Below, in pieces: positions 46,362-54,931 of a DNA stretch of 64,000 bases; positions within the stretch are counted from its first letter, which is position 1, and each line of letters begins with the position of its first letter. The translations under genes were made by a program, and so were the position numbers. The stretch covers positions 372,001 through 436,000 of the forward strand of contig NZ_JAGQBA010000002.1 in NCBI RefSeq assembly GCF_024345395.1, given 5' to 3'. The notes below the pieces were generated by a model, which searched no databases, had not been told where the DNA came from, and saw only the letters and a program-made list of their open reading frames with translations. This DNA is from Cyanobium sp. Tous-M-B4 (lineage in GTDB: Bacteria; Cyanobacteriota; Cyanobacteriia; PCC-6307; Cyanobiaceae).

Positions 46362-47427
46362 TTACCAGCCAATTTTGTACAGCTTTCGCCGCTGCCCCTA
46401 CGCGATCCGGGCGCGGCTGGCCTTCGCTGCCGCTGGCCTGCAACCTGGCCAGGACCTGGAGTTGCGCGAGGTGAGCCTCAAGGCCAAGCCCCCCGAGCTG
46501 CTGGAGGCCTCCGCCAAGGGCACGGTGCCGGTGTTGGTGCTGGGGGCTCAGGTGCTGGATGAAAGTCTGGCAATCATGCGCTGGGCCCTGGAGCGCCGCG
46601 ACCCCCTCGGCTGGTTGGCGGGCTGGAGCCCAGCCCAGCTGGCCGATATGGAGGCACTGATTGCCACCAACGACGGCCCCTTTAAGCAGCACCTCGATCG
46701 CTTCAAATACCCCGATCGCTACCAAGGGGAGCCAGCCAGCACCAACCGGCTTGCTGGCCTCACGATCCTGCGCCGCTGGAATGAGCAACTAGGGGCCGGA
46801 GGCTGGCTGCTCGGCGATCGCCCTTCCCTGGCCGACTGGGCCCTGCTGCCCTTCGTGCGCCAGTTTCGCCTGGTGGATCCGGCGGGCTTTGACGCCGAGC
46901 CGCAGTTGGCGGCGCTCCAGGCCTGGCTGGGTCGGTTTTTGGCTTCTCCGGAGCTGGCGGCGGTGCAGGAGGTTCCCTGGGCGGCGCGAGCCCCTTGGCG
47001 CTCACCTGGCTTGCTTTATCACCTGGCGCTGCGGCCCGAGTGGCAGGCGGCCCGGGCCGATGGCGTGTATCGCCGCTCCACCCGTGGCTTGGCTTTGGAA
47101 TCGGTGGGCTTCATCCACCTCAGCTCAGCGCACCAGGTGCCGGCCACCGCTAACCGCTTCTACGCCGATCTGCCCGCCGCTGAGGTGTTGTTGCTTACGG
47201 TCGATCCCCAGCGCCTGGCGGCTGCCGGTTTGGAGGTGCGCTTTGAGCCGGCCGCCTCGAACGCTGGCAACACTGGTGGGGAGCTGTTCCCCCATCTCTA
47301 CGGCGCCTTGCCCCTGGGGGCCGTGCTGCGCGCTGAGCCCTGGCAGCGGCAGGCCATAGCGCAGGTGGGTGTGGGCGCTTGCGTCACTGGAGCACCTCCA
47401 GCTCAAGCAGCTGGGCCGCTTGGTTGA
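46327..47427 (+). CDS. Fusion: glutathione S-transferase-like domain plus DUF952
   Basis: 366 residues from a GTG at 46327. Residues about 15-90 are a thioredoxin-fold GST N-domain (LYSFRRCPYAIRARLAFAAA with a CPY site, GTVPVLVLGAQVLDESLAIM), and about 100-215 the helical C-domain (LGDRPSLADWALLPFVRQFR). From about 234 a separate DUF952 domain begins: LLYHLALRPEWQAARADGVY, VGFIHLSSAHQVPATANRFY, LLLTVDPQRLAAAGLEVRFE and FPHLYGALPLGAVLRAEPW. DUF952 is a small ADP-ribosyltransferase-like fold of unknown role. The last residues (Ala/Pro-rich) overlap the convergent PIN gene by 44 bp. Function of the fusion is unknown. Confidence 0.82.
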   Translation: MSSTLVGAPLADYQPILYSFRRCPYAIRARLAFAAAGLQPGQDLELREVSLKAKPPELLEASAKGTVPVLVLGAQVLDESLAIMRWALERRDPLGWLAGWSPAQLADMEALIATNDGPFKQHLDRFKYPDRYQGEPASTNRLAGLTILRRWNEQLGAGGWLLGDRPSLADWALLPFVRQFRLVDPAGFDAEPQLAALQAWLGRFLASPELAAVQEVPWAARAPWRSPGLLYHLALRPEWQAARADGVYRRSTRGLALESVGFIHLSSAHQVPATANRFYADLPAAEVLLLTVDPQRLAAAGLEVRFEPAASNAGNTGGELFPHLYGALPLGAVLRAEPWQRQAIAQVGVGACVTGAPPAQAAGPLG

Positions 47428-47809
47428 GGCGACGGTCGAAACAGGCGAAGGTCATGGGAAGGTCCAGTTGCTGGTGCAGGTTGTGGGCTGCAGCCAGTTG
47501 CACGCTGTCGTAGCCGCGTAGGGCAAATGCTTCTGCATAGATTCCGGCTTTTTCAACTAGCGGCTGGGTGACATCAGCGATCACAAAGTCAGGCCAAGCC
47601 CGCTCAAACATGGATCGAGCCTGGTCTAATCCAAGCTGATTAGCACCCTTGAAGCGAGTGCGCTGGGCAAAGGCAGCCATCGACTCAGCCCAGGTGATCC
47701 TGCAGACCGCGATTCCTTCTGAAGAAGAGCTTGCCTCGATCATGGTCTCGCTGCCCTGCTCGTCGATGAAGAGCTTGAGAAGGGCAGAGGTATCACAAAA
47801 AAGGATCAC
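47384..47809 (-). CDS. PIN-domain ribonuclease toxin (VapC type)
   Basis: 141 residues. Acidic metal ligands of the PIN fold are visible: Asp6 in MILFCDTSALLKLFIDE, the glutamate in ITWAESMAAFA, and aspartates in LRGYDSVQLAAAHNLHQ and FACFDRRLNQAA. VapC toxins cleave tRNA or rRNA until bound by their antitoxin. The gene begins 5 bp after the stop of the Phd/YefM-like antitoxin, the usual order. Its 3' end overlaps the convergent fusion gene. Confidence 0.88.
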   Translation of the reverse strand: MILFCDTSALLKLFIDEQGSETMIEASSSSEGIAVCRITWAESMAAFAQRTRFKGANQLGLDQARSMFERAWPDFVIADVTQPLVEKAGIYAEAFALRGYDSVQLAAAHNLHQQLDLPMTFACFDRRLNQAAQLLELEVLQ

Positions 47810-47814
47810 AGTCT

Positions 47815-48132
47815 CTAACCACGATCCTCGATCACGATGTCACTTATCAGTGGGCCGCCATCGTTCAGCTTTACGGGTGGTGGAATCACAGGATTCTTGC
47901 CATTCCAGCTGATCACGCCGGCATCAATCGCTTTCTGCAGCGGATTGGTTGAGGCTGAAGCAGCTGGGTTCAGAGCTGTGATGCGTGCGATGGGCTTGCG
48001 ATGGGAGGTGACTTCCACTACCTCGCCAGATTGGGCACGGGCCAGCCATTCGGAGAGATGGGTCTTGAGATCCCGCACCGAAACCTGGCTTGCGACTACT
48101 TCTGACACGCTTGAAGCCACATATGCGACCAC
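47815..48132 (-). CDS. Antitoxin of the Phd/YefM family
   Basis: About 105 residues from the GTG at 48132, chosen because GGGAGG lies 8 bases upstream; GTGs at 48120 and 48108 are alternatives. The Phd/YefM DNA-binding part is QVSVRDLKTHLSEWLARAQS, then GEVVEVTSHRKPIARITAL. The C-terminal region (VISWNGKNPVIPPPVKL, ISDIVIEDRG) is the toxin-binding tail. It neutralises the PIN toxin and probably represses their shared promoter. The frame is open upstream to 48543, but only as antisense of the neighbouring gene. Confidence 0.85.
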   Translation of the reverse strand: MVAYVASSVSEVVASQVSVRDLKTHLSEWLARAQSGEVVEVTSHRKPIARITALNPAASASTNPLQKAIDAGVISWNGKNPVIPPPVKLNDGGPLISDIVIEDRG

Positions 48133-48202
48133 ATTAGCCGCCTCCCGCTGCGATGGGGCGTTGGGCAACGGTTGAGACTGGCCCAGGCCGTGGCGGTTGT
48201 GG

Positions 48203-48736
48203 ATGTCCAGCTCTTCCCCCGGGGCACCTACCTGCCCCAGCCCCAGCCTGGAGCAGCTGGAACAGGAAGCCCGCACGCGCGGCCTGTTGCTGCGCCTGCA
48301 GGTGGGCCGGCCAGCTGGGTTGGCCTGGAGCCTGCGGCTGGGAGTGGCGCGCAGGGATGGGAAGAGGCTGGTGCTGCTTGGTGAGATCAAAGGCTGGGCC
48401 CTGCCTGCGGCCGCTGGCCTGCGGCTCGACACGATGCGGGTGCAGGGCGAGGACACGGCCGCCGTAGGACCCTTGATCTGGGCGGCCACCTTTGCCTGGG
48501 CCCTGGAGGCAACCCCCTGCTGCCAGGCCACGATCCTGGCCATCCGCGACAGCGAGGCCCAGCACCGCCGCCTGGTGCGCTACTTCCGCCAGCTGGGCTT
48601 CAGCCCCCTGCGCGAGCTCGGTGCCGGCGTTGCCGATCTGGCCCCCCGGCTGATCTGGGGCGGGGGTGGTCTTTTGATGCGGGCCGATTGCACTGAGGTG
48701 TTGCGCCGCAGTGGACGGCGGCTGGGTCTGGACTGA
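48203..48736 (+). CDS. Hypothetical protein, possible GNAT-like fold
   Basis: 177 residues from the ATG at 48203, divergent from the antitoxin; a TTG two codons earlier is also possible. The N-terminal 20 residues are Ser/Pro-rich. The rest has a pattern seen in acetyltransferase folds: GLAWSLRLGVARRDGKRLVL, LRLDTMRVQGEDTAAVGPLI, CQATILAIRDSEAQHRRLVR, YFRQLGFSPLRELGAGVADL. The latter (residue numbering and the YFRQLGF phrase) recalls the C-terminal GNAT helix-strand. A clear acetyl-CoA loop is missing. Probably a conserved picocyanobacterial protein of unknown function. Confidence 0.6.
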   Translation: MSSSSPGAPTCPSPSLEQLEQEARTRGLLLRLQVGRPAGLAWSLRLGVARRDGKRLVLLGEIKGWALPAAAGLRLDTMRVQGEDTAAVGPLIWAATFAWALEATPCCQATILAIRDSEAQHRRLVRYFRQLGFSPLRELGAGVADLAPRLIWGGGGLLMRADCTEVLRRSGRRLGLD

Positions 48737-48770
48737 TCAACTTCCAAGCCGGCATCGGCTTGCAGCTGCT

Positions 48771-50000
48771 TCAAAACTGCAGCTGCAAGCCGATGCCGGC
48801 CGCCAGGATCGGCTCGGCGTTGCTGCCATCGGGGTTGAGGATCAGCTGCAGCACCGGCTGAAGACTGAGGTTGGCGTTCACCAGCCAGCTGTAGTTGAGT
48901 TCGAGCACGGTTTCACTGCTTTGGCCAGGCGAGAGGGTGGGGCTAAAGCGGCTGCTGCCGATCCCTAGGGCCAGCACGTCGAGGGGGCGGCCTGGCACTA
49001 GCCCCTGACTGAGCCAGCCCCCACCGAGAAATAGGGGTACGGGATTGGTGTCCCACTCGAAGCCAGCGTTTACGCCCAGCCAGAAGCGGTTGTCGAGCCC
49101 CAGTGGCAGCTGCGCCGCCATGGTGAGGGTGGCCATGGCGGCCCCATCCAGGTTGCCAGTGCTGCGGTTGTCGACGTAGCCGCTGGCGATCTGTAGGAGG
49201 GGCGGTGGCAGCTGGCGGTTGATTTGCTGGTCGCCGACGCGGATTGGCTTTTGCATCGCCGCCGCTCCCGGTAAGCGCTCATAGCTCCACTGGACTACCT
49301 GGAGGTGGCCGTTCAGGCGCTGCTGGTCGGGGTTGACGCCGAATAGGGAAGCCAGGCTGTATTCGGGATCCAGCAGAAAGGCGCCGTAGTGCCATTCGCC
49401 CCAGCGGCCGGCAGGCTCCGGTCGCCAACTCAGCTGCAGGCCAGGAGCGGTGTAGGGGTTGATTGGCAGCCCGTCAACACTGAGGTTGAGGGTGTCGTTG
49501 AGGGCTGAGTGCACGTAGGCATCAAGCACCGGTGCACTGACGAAACCGGGATTGAGCGAGAACACCCCGGCCTTGATGCCGATGCCTCCCTGGCCTGGCT
49601 GGCGCTCCACGCTGGCTTCGGTGAGCCAGAGGCCGGTGGGGTGGGCCGTGCTCTGCAGGGGGAAGGCGGCGCCGAGGCTCTTTGCGTAGTTGGCATCACC
49701 GCTGAACAGCATCAACTGCAGGTTGGTGCGCCAGTGGTCGGCTTCTTGCCACTGCTGCTGCTCCTTGGCCAGCCCGCTGCTGAATGTTGCCCCCAAGGTG
49801 AGTTGCTGCATCCAGCTGGCGCCTTGACGATCGCCACCGCTGGGGTTGGCCAGGGGCTGGGCCTGCAGGTTGAAGTCGAGGTCGAGCCAGCTGGCTGTTG
49901 GCGCCGGCTCTGCCAAAACTGAATACGGCAGCAGCCAATTGGTTGCTAGCAGCAGTAGGGGTGCCAGCAGGCGTTTGGAGGATCGTGCCGCGCCGCTCAA
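48771..50000 (-). CDS. Outer-membrane carbohydrate-selective porin, OprB-like
   Basis: About 409 residues from a TTG at 50000. A signal peptide (LLAPLLLLATNWLLPYSVLA, then EPAPT) precedes a beta-barrel pattern: LTEASVERQPGQGGIGIKAG, FVSAPVLDAYVHSALNDTLN, YTAPGLQLSWRPEP, WHYGAFLLDPEYSLASLFG and the terminal aromatic GIGLQLQF, whose last Phe is typical of outer-membrane proteins. Alternating strands and the late ELNYSWLVNANLSLQPVLQL fit OprB. Cyanobacterial SLH-OprB porins carry an S-layer-homology domain, which is not present here, so this is the short form. The frame is open upstream, but only as antisense of the J-domain gene. Confidence 0.72.
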   Translation of the reverse strand: MSGAARSSKRLLAPLLLLATNWLLPYSVLAEPAPTASWLDLDFNLQAQPLANPSGGDRQGASWMQQLTLGATFSSGLAKEQQQWQEADHWRTNLQLMLFSGDANYAKSLGAAFPLQSTAHPTGLWLTEASVERQPGQGGIGIKAGVFSLNPGFVSAPVLDAYVHSALNDTLNLSVDGLPINPYTAPGLQLSWRPEPAGRWGEWHYGAFLLDPEYSLASLFGVNPDQQRLNGHLQVVQWSYERLPGAAAMQKPIRVGDQQINRQLPPPLLQIASGYVDNRSTGNLDGAAMATLTMAAQLPLGLDNRFWLGVNAGFEWDTNPVPLFLGGGWLSQGLVPGRPLDVLALGIGSSRFSPTLSPGQSSETVLELNYSWLVNANLSLQPVLQLILNPDGSNAEPILAAGIGLQLQF

Positions 50001-50121
50001 ACGCTTACAGGCTCCAGATGGGGCTTGCCACTGGCTTGGAGTGGCGTTGGGGCAAGTATGCCGGTGCTGGCATTTCCATGCTCCGCAACAATGGCGACCT
50101 GGGTTGAGGTAGGGGGGTTGG

Positions 50122-50871
50122 ATGGGTTTTGATCCCCGCCACTGGCGCCCCTCTGCCACCTCACCTCCGGTTACGGCCAATCTGGAGGAGCTACTGGCCG
50201 AAAACGAGAGCCTGCGCCGGGAGGTGCGGGCTCTGAGGCAGCAGTTAGACCAGCAAGTCTGGTCGCACCAGCAAGCCTGGTCGCAACAGCAAGCCTGGTC
50301 ATCCAATCGGGCCCGCAGCCGTGTCACCTCCGCCGCTTCCCACGGGATCACGCCGGCTCGGCTGGAGCGCTGGGGAGCCGCCATGGCATCCCATCCCCGC
50401 TGGCAGGAGCTGCGCCTGGGGCCGCCCGCTGGTTTGCGGGGTTTGGTGGAGGAGTTGCGTAGCCAGTGGTGGGATCCGCGACTCGAGCTGGAACAGGAGC
50501 TAAACCGCCGCTGCCCCGGCCTGGGCTCTGAGCTGGTTGAGGCCTTGCGGGGACCCCACTGCCGCTGGCGCTGGGCTGTGCGGGCTGCCTTTGCGCTCTA
50601 TGGTCCGCGCGCTCCAGAGTGGCTGGAGGAGGACCCAGTGCGGGTCGTGGAGGAGTTGCTGCGGCGCAGCCCAGGCAGCTCTGGCACAACCTCCAGCGCA
50701 GCTGATCCTCGCCAGCAAGCCCTAGCGCTGTTGGGCTTGGCGCCCGGTGCCAGCCCTGCCGAGATCCGGCGGGCCTACCGGCGACTGGCTAAAAACCACC
50801 ACCCCGATCTTGGTGGAGAGGTGACGGCCTTCCATCGCCTTGATGCGGCCTATCGATTGCTGGTCGGTTGA
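50122..50871 (+). CDS. J-domain protein with C-terminal DnaJ module
   Basis: 249 residues. The N-terminal quarter is a coiled coil ([21 protein letters not shown]) followed by three QQAWSx repeats. The middle is helical without a known domain ([29 protein letters not shown]). The last 60 residues are a J domain: [34 protein letters not shown] with the HPD triad that stimulates Hsp70 ATPase, and [14 protein letters not shown]-terminal J domain is the less usual arrangement. Its end overlaps the convergent lipA by 22 bp. Confidence 0.88.
   Translation: MGFDPRHWRPSATSPPVTANLEELLAENESLRREVRALRQQLDQQVWSHQQAWSQQQAWSSNRARSRVTSAASHGITPARLERWGAAMASHPRWQELRLGPPAGLRGLVEELRSQWWDPRLELEQELNRRCPGLGSELVEALRGPHCRWRWAVRAAFALYGPRAPEWLEEDPVRVVEELLRRSPGSSGTTSSAADPRQQALALLGLAPGASPAEIRRAYRRLAKNHHPDLGGEVTAFHRLDAAYRLLVG
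50251..50304 (+). repeat. Three tandem 18-bp coding repeats
   Basis: Units CAGCAAGTCTGGTCGCAC, CAGCAAGCCTGGTCGCAA and CAGCAAGCCTGGTCATCC stand head to tail and encode [18 protein letters not shown] in the J-domain protein. Confidence 0.9.
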
Positions 50872-51776
50872 GGGGCTGCGTGATAGCTGCTACGCACCAG
50901 CGGCCCGCTGCGCACCTGCTCAAACCCCAGCTCCCTGGCCCTGGCTCCCAGCTGATCAAATTCTTCTGGAGTCCAGTAGCGAGCCACCGGAATGTGGGCA
51001 AGGGATGGGCGCAGGTATTGGCCCAGGGTCAGGCGCTGGCAATCGACTGATCGCAGGTCGCCCATCGTCTGCAGCACCTCGGCTTCGGTTTCGCCCAGCC
51101 CCAGCATCAGCCCGCTTTTGGTGGGGATGGCGGGCGCCAGTTCGCGGGCAGCGGCCAACAGGGCCAGGGAGCGGCGGTAGGTGGCGCCCCGGCGCACCTC
51201 TCCTTGAAGATGTTCCACGGTTTCGAGGTTGTGGTTGAAGCAGGCGGGCTGCGCCGCCAGCACTGCGGCCAGCCGTTGGCGTTGGGCCGCTAACCCCTCC
51301 TGTTCGTCGCGCTGGCCGCCCCAGAAGTCGGGCGTTAGCACTTCGATGCCGATCGCCGGGCTGCGGCGGCGGATCGCGGCCATGGCGGTGGTGAATAGAT
51401 GGGCGCCGTGGTCCGCTAGATCGTCCCGGGCCACGGCCGTGAGCACCACATAGGAGAGCTTGAGCGCGGTAACTGCCTCGGCTACCCGCTCGGACTCACC
51501 TGCGTCTAGGGGTTGGGGTGCCTGGCCCTTCTCCACCTGGCAGAAGGCGCAGCTGCGGGTGCAGATCGGGCCTCCCAGCAAAAAGGTGGCGGTGCCAGCG
51601 GCGTAGCACTCGGCTCGGTTGGGGCAGCGGCCCTCCTCGCAGATGGTGTGCAGCCGCTGCTGCTTCACCAATCCCTGCACGTTTTCCAGGGCTGAGGCGT
51701 TGCCCACCGGACGCCGCAGCCACTCGGGCAGCCGTTTGGCAGGGGCGATGCTGCTGTAGCGGGTCGTGCTGGTCAT
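50850..51776 (-). CDS. lipA: Lipoyl synthase
   Basis: Radical-SAM enzyme that adds two sulfurs to octanoyl groups on lipoate-dependent proteins. 308 residues from the ATG at 51776. Auxiliary cluster cysteines lie in [12 protein letters not shown] and the radical-SAM cluster in [19 protein letters not shown] near the end supplies the conserved Ser ligand. Also [20 protein letters not shown] and [19 protein letters not shown]. The start of the open frame at 51833 lies in the gap to recR. Downstream of recR on the same strand. Confidence 0.95.
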   Translation of the reverse strand: MTSTTRYSSIAPAKRLPEWLRRPVGNASALENVQGLVKQQRLHTICEEGRCPNRAECYAAGTATFLLGGPICTRSCAFCQVEKGQAPQPLDAGESERVAEAVTALKLSYVVLTAVARDDLADHGAHLFTTAMAAIRRRSPAIGIEVLTPDFWGGQRDEQEGLAAQRQRLAAVLAAQPACFNHNLETVEHLQGEVRRGATYRRSLALLAAARELAPAIPTKSGLMLGLGETEAEVLQTMGDLRSVDCQRLTLGQYLRPSLAHIPVARYWTPEEFDQLGARARELGFEQVRSGPLVRSSYHAAPQPTSNR

Positions 51777-51795
51777 GGCAGGGCCACCTTTGCGC

Positions 51796-52416
51796 TTACT
51801 CCACCTGGCGTCTGCCCTCAAAGGCCCGGGCAAGGGTTACCTCGTCGGCGTATTCCAGCTCGCTGCCGACGGGCAAGCCGTAGGCAATGCGGCTCACGGT
51901 GGTGAATGGTTTGAGCAGCCGGGCCAAATAAAGGCTGGTGGTATCCCCTTCGACGCTTGGTGTCAGGGCCAGGATCACCTCAGTGATGGACTCCTTGTCG
52001 ACCCGGTTCACCAGGGGCTGGATCTGCAGCAGCTCGGGGCCGATGCCATCCATTGGTGAGATCAAGCCGCAGAGCACGTGGTAGTGCCCCTTGAACTCCC
52101 TGGTGCGCTCCATCGCCAGCAGGTCGCGGGAATCGGCCACAACACAAAGCTGGCCGTTGCCGCGCTCCTGGTTGCGGCAGATCTCACAGATCGGCTCGGC
52201 CGAGAGGTGGAAGCAGCACTTGCACTGGCCCACCTGGCTGCGGGCCGCCAGCAGGGCGTCGGCGAAGTTGCGTACCTGCTCCTCAGGCTGGCGCAAAAGG
52301 TGCAAAGCCAGCCGCTGGGCCGTGCGCGGGCCAATGCCAGGTAAGCGCTCGAACTGGTCGATCAGCCTGGCCAGGGGGCGGGTAAAGCCGCTCAGCAGTC
52401 CGCCGCAATTGCTCAG
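51796..52416 (-). CDS. recR: Recombination mediator RecR (start codon unclear)
   Basis: Works with RecF/RecO to load RecA at gaps. The helix-hairpin-helix [20 protein letters not shown], the zinc motif C-x2-C ([18 protein letters not shown]), and the Toprim domain with [37 protein letters not shown] and [15 protein letters not shown] are all present. The only standard start codon in frame (TTG at 52305) would delete the helix-hairpin-helix. The full conserved N-terminus ([20 protein letters not shown]) is open back to a TAA that ends at 52420, with no ATG, GTG or TTG. I place the start at the CTG at 52416 (206 residues), as family length requires; the real initiation codon is unknown. Confidence 0.85.
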   Translation of the reverse strand: MSNCGGLLSGFTRPLARLIDQFERLPGIGPRTAQRLALHLLRQPEEQVRNFADALLAARSQVGQCKCCFHLSAEPICEICRNQERGNGQLCVVADSRDLLAMERTREFKGHYHVLCGLISPMDGIGPELLQIQPLVNRVDKESITEVILALTPSVEGDTTSLYLARLLKPFTTVSRIAYGLPVGSELEYADEVTLARAFEGRRQVE

Positions 52417-52436
52417 AACTTAGGCAGCCTGCTCGA

Positions 52437-53132
52437 TCAGCTGGGATTGGGGGCTCCGCTATCGAGGCTGGCCCTATCAAGTTGTGCTGCATCAAGTTCT
52501 GCCCCATCAAGTTGGGCACCTTCAAGTTGGGCACCCTCAAGATCGGCGCCAACTAAAATCGCGTCACGCAAGTTGGCACCGCGCAGATCAGCCCCGCGCA
52601 AGTTTGATCCGCTCAGATCGGTGCCGGCCAGGTTGGCTCGGCGCAGCACGCTTCCTTCCAGGTTGACGTTGTGCCAATGGCCGTTGGCAGCCTGCAGATT
52701 GCGCAGGTCAAAGCCCGCTAGCTGCTGGCCGTCGATTGGGAGCCCGGCGCTGTTAAGGATTTCTAGAGCAGAAATACGCCCCACCAGCCATTTGACGCCG
52801 GTGGCATTGCAGTTCATCAGCAGCTCGTAGGCCTCGATGTTGTCGCGTTGGCGCCGTTTTTGAGCCTCCAGCACGTAGAGGAAAGCGGCCGTCACGATGC
52901 TGAGCGATTCCACATTGCCGACGCTGATCAGAGCCTCCGCATCCCGCCAAAGGCACCCCGGGGCCCAGCGGTTGTTGCGGCAGGTGGCGTAGCTGTTCAC
53001 CACCAGCAGCAGCGCCATGGCCGCTGCACCCGATAGGGCTAGGCGGAACAGAAAGGAGCCGTCTAGCAGGCGGAAGAAGCGGGAGTCGTGACGACGCTGC
53101 TGCCGGTCCACCCAGGTGGATTGGCGTGGCAT
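52437..53132 (-). CDS. Membrane-anchored pentapeptide-repeat protein
   Basis: 231 residues from the ATG at 53132 (PRQSTWVDRQQRRHDSRFFR). Two hydrophobic segments occur (FLFRLALSGAAAMALLLVVN and ESLSIVTAAFLYVLEA). The C-terminal 80 residues form a pentapeptide beta-helix of A(D/N)LxG units: NVNLEGSVLRRANLAGTDLS, NLRGADLRGANLRDAILVGA and DLEGAQLEGAQLDGAEL. The function of such cyanobacterial proteins is generally unknown. It lies upstream of recR and lipA on the same strand, its stop about 20 bases from the presumed recR start. Confidence 0.82.
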   Translation of the reverse strand: MPRQSTWVDRQQRRHDSRFFRLLDGSFLFRLALSGAAAMALLLVVNSYATCRNNRWAPGCLWRDAEALISVGNVESLSIVTAAFLYVLEAQKRRQRDNIEAYELLMNCNATGVKWLVGRISALEILNSAGLPIDGQQLAGFDLRNLQAANGHWHNVNLEGSVLRRANLAGTDLSGSNLRGADLRGANLRDAILVGADLEGAQLEGAQLDGAELDAAQLDRASLDSGAPNPS

Positions 53133-53274
53133 GGGGAGACTGGAGATCAGGAGCCCATGCTGACCCCTGGGGGCACGGCTGCCCAGCAGAATGGCGCCAC
53201 GCAACGCGCCTTGAGCCATGGCTGTCTTTCGCAATCAGGCAGGTTTTCGCAATCGGGCTGTCCTACGTACTTTT

Positions 53275-53805
53275 ATGCCGCGTCTGGTTGCCTTGGTGCT
53301 GGCGGGGCTGTTGGTTGCTTGCAGTGCTGCGGCAGCCGGGCTCAATGGTTTCCAGAGCCCCGACGGGCGCTACGCCTTCCTCTACCCCACCGGTTGGACC
53401 CGGGTGCAGGTGAGCGGCGGCCCCCAGGTGGTGTTTCACGACCTGATCAACAGCGATGAAACCCTTAGCCTGGTGATTTCTGAGGTGAACTCCACCAACG
53501 ACCTCGAAAAACTCGGCAGTGCCGTGGCCGTCGGGGAGCAGTTGCGCCGCACCGTGATCGCCCCTGAGGGCAGCGGCCGGGCCGCCGAACTGGTGGAGGC
53601 GTCCGAGCGCCAGGAGGGGCCCCGCACCTTCTACGACCTGGAATACGCCGTGCACCTCGACGACCGCGACCGCCACGAGCTGGCCACTGTGGTGCTCGAC
53701 CGGGGCCGCCTGTACACCTTTGCGGCCAGCACCAATGAAATCCGCTGGGCCAAGGTGAAGGACATGTTCCACCAGGTGGTTACCTCGTTCACCCTGCTGG
53801 TGTGA
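53275..53805 (+). CDS. PsbP-family lipoprotein (CyanoP-like)
   Basis: 176 residues from the ATG at 53275; an upstream in-frame start at 53218 would disrupt the signal. The lipoprotein signal MPRLVALVLAGLLVACS ends in a lipobox with the lipidated Cys. The PsbP fold follows: LNGFQSPDGRYAFLYPTGWT, VQVSGGPQVVFHDLINSDET, LSLVISEVNSTNDLEKLGSA and YDLEYAVHLDDRDRHELATV. CyanoP is a lumenal assembly factor of photosystem II. Family is clear, but cyanobacteria can carry several PsbP-domain proteins, so orthology to CyanoP is probable, not sure. The stop overlaps the next GTG by 4 bp. Confidence 0.88.
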   Translation: MPRLVALVLAGLLVACSAAAAGLNGFQSPDGRYAFLYPTGWTRVQVSGGPQVVFHDLINSDETLSLVISEVNSTNDLEKLGSAVAVGEQLRRTVIAPEGSGRAAELVEASERQEGPRTFYDLEYAVHLDDRDRHELATVVLDRGRLYTFAASTNEIRWAKVKDMFHQVVTSFTLLV

Positions 53806-54899
53806 CGGCTTCGGCACCAGCCGATGTGGTGATCGTTGGCGCTGGGGTGGCTGGTGCTCTGTTGGCCTTGGCGTTGCGGGAGCTGGGGGCGTCGGTGACG
53901 GTCGTCGCTGCCCCCGCCAGCCATGGGCCTTGCTCCGCTACCGAGCTCAGCTATGGCGCTCTGCCGGGATGGCCCCTGGCCGCAACCCCCTTAGCTCGCT
54001 TGGCGGCCGGAGCCTCTAAGCGCTGGCGGTTTCTGCAAGAACGCCATGGTGATTTGGGCTGGCGGCCCTGCCGCTTGCGTTTGCACGGGGCTGCCGCCGG
54101 TTGGCGGCCCCTTAGTGCCTGGTGGCCGCTGCCCTTCGCCCAAGTGGATTCCGCAGTCTTGGCGGCGCGCTTGCCGCTGGTGCTGGCGGCTGCGGGGGTG
54201 ACGGGCAAAACGGGCCGGGTGGAGCGCCTGGATCGCCAGCCAGCCCCTGGTTGGCGGCTTTCCCTCAGTGATGGCAGCGACCTGCAGGCCCCCCAGCTGG
54301 TGCTGGCTGCGGGCGCCCAGTGCCGCGAGCTCTGGCCGCTCCTGCCCCAGCGCTTGCGCAGCAGCTGGGCGGCGGCGCTGGAGCTGGCCTCCTTTCCGGC
54401 GCCGCTGGGCCGGGCCGCTGCCTGGCTGCCGGTCAGCTTTGGGCGGGTCGCTCTGGAGCGGCGCGCCGCTGGCCTGAGCCAGCCGGAGTGGCTGGTGGAT
54501 GGCGGGTTGGTGCCCCGGGCAGAAGGGGCACTGTTGGGTCAGCACACCCTGGTGCGACCGGGCCTGGAGCTGGGCCCAGCGCCGCCGCCTATGGAGGTGG
54601 AAAGGCAACTGCGCCAAGAGCTAGCGGCGCAAGCCTGGGGGGAGCCGCTGGCGGCGCTGCCTGGTTGCCTGCGCCAGGCGGCCGTGGCCTTTTGCAGTGA
54701 GGGCTTGCCCCTGGTAGGTCCGCTGGCGGAGGCACCTGGGCTGTGGGTGTTCACCGGCTTCAGTGCGGGGTTCAGCCAGGTGCCGGTGCTGGCACCGCTG
54801 CTGGCCCAGGCCTTGGTGGCGGGTGGTGATCGGGTGGAAGCGGCGATGCAGCGCCTGCAGCAGCTGGGCCTGGGCTGGCCGGATCAGGCGGGGGGCTGA
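53802..54899 (+). CDS. FAD-dependent oxidoreductase (DadA/glycine oxidase-like)
   Basis: 365 residues, GTG start overlapping the PsbP stop. The dinucleotide fold VVIVGAGVAGALLALALREL is at the N-terminus, and the late FAD contact GLWVFTGFSAGFSQVPVLAP near the C-terminus, with PQLVLAAGAQCRELWPLLP between. This matches the DAO superfamily (amine or sugar-amine oxidation). Substrate unknown. Coupling with a PsbP-like gene suggests coexpression. Confidence 0.82.
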   Translation: MTASAPADVVIVGAGVAGALLALALRELGASVTVVAAPASHGPCSATELSYGALPGWPLAATPLARLAAGASKRWRFLQERHGDLGWRPCRLRLHGAAAGWRPLSAWWPLPFAQVDSAVLAARLPLVLAAAGVTGKTGRVERLDRQPAPGWRLSLSDGSDLQAPQLVLAAGAQCRELWPLLPQRLRSSWAAALELASFPAPLGRAAAWLPVSFGRVALERRAAGLSQPEWLVDGGLVPRAEGALLGQHTLVRPGLELGPAPPPMEVERQLRQELAAQAWGEPLAALPGCLRQAAVAFCSEGLPLVGPLAEAPGLWVFTGFSAGFSQVPVLAPLLAQALVAGGDRVEAAMQRLQQLGLGWPDQAGG

Positions 54900-54931
54900 C
54901 AGGCGTCCCTGATTCCTGCAAGCTGGGCGCC

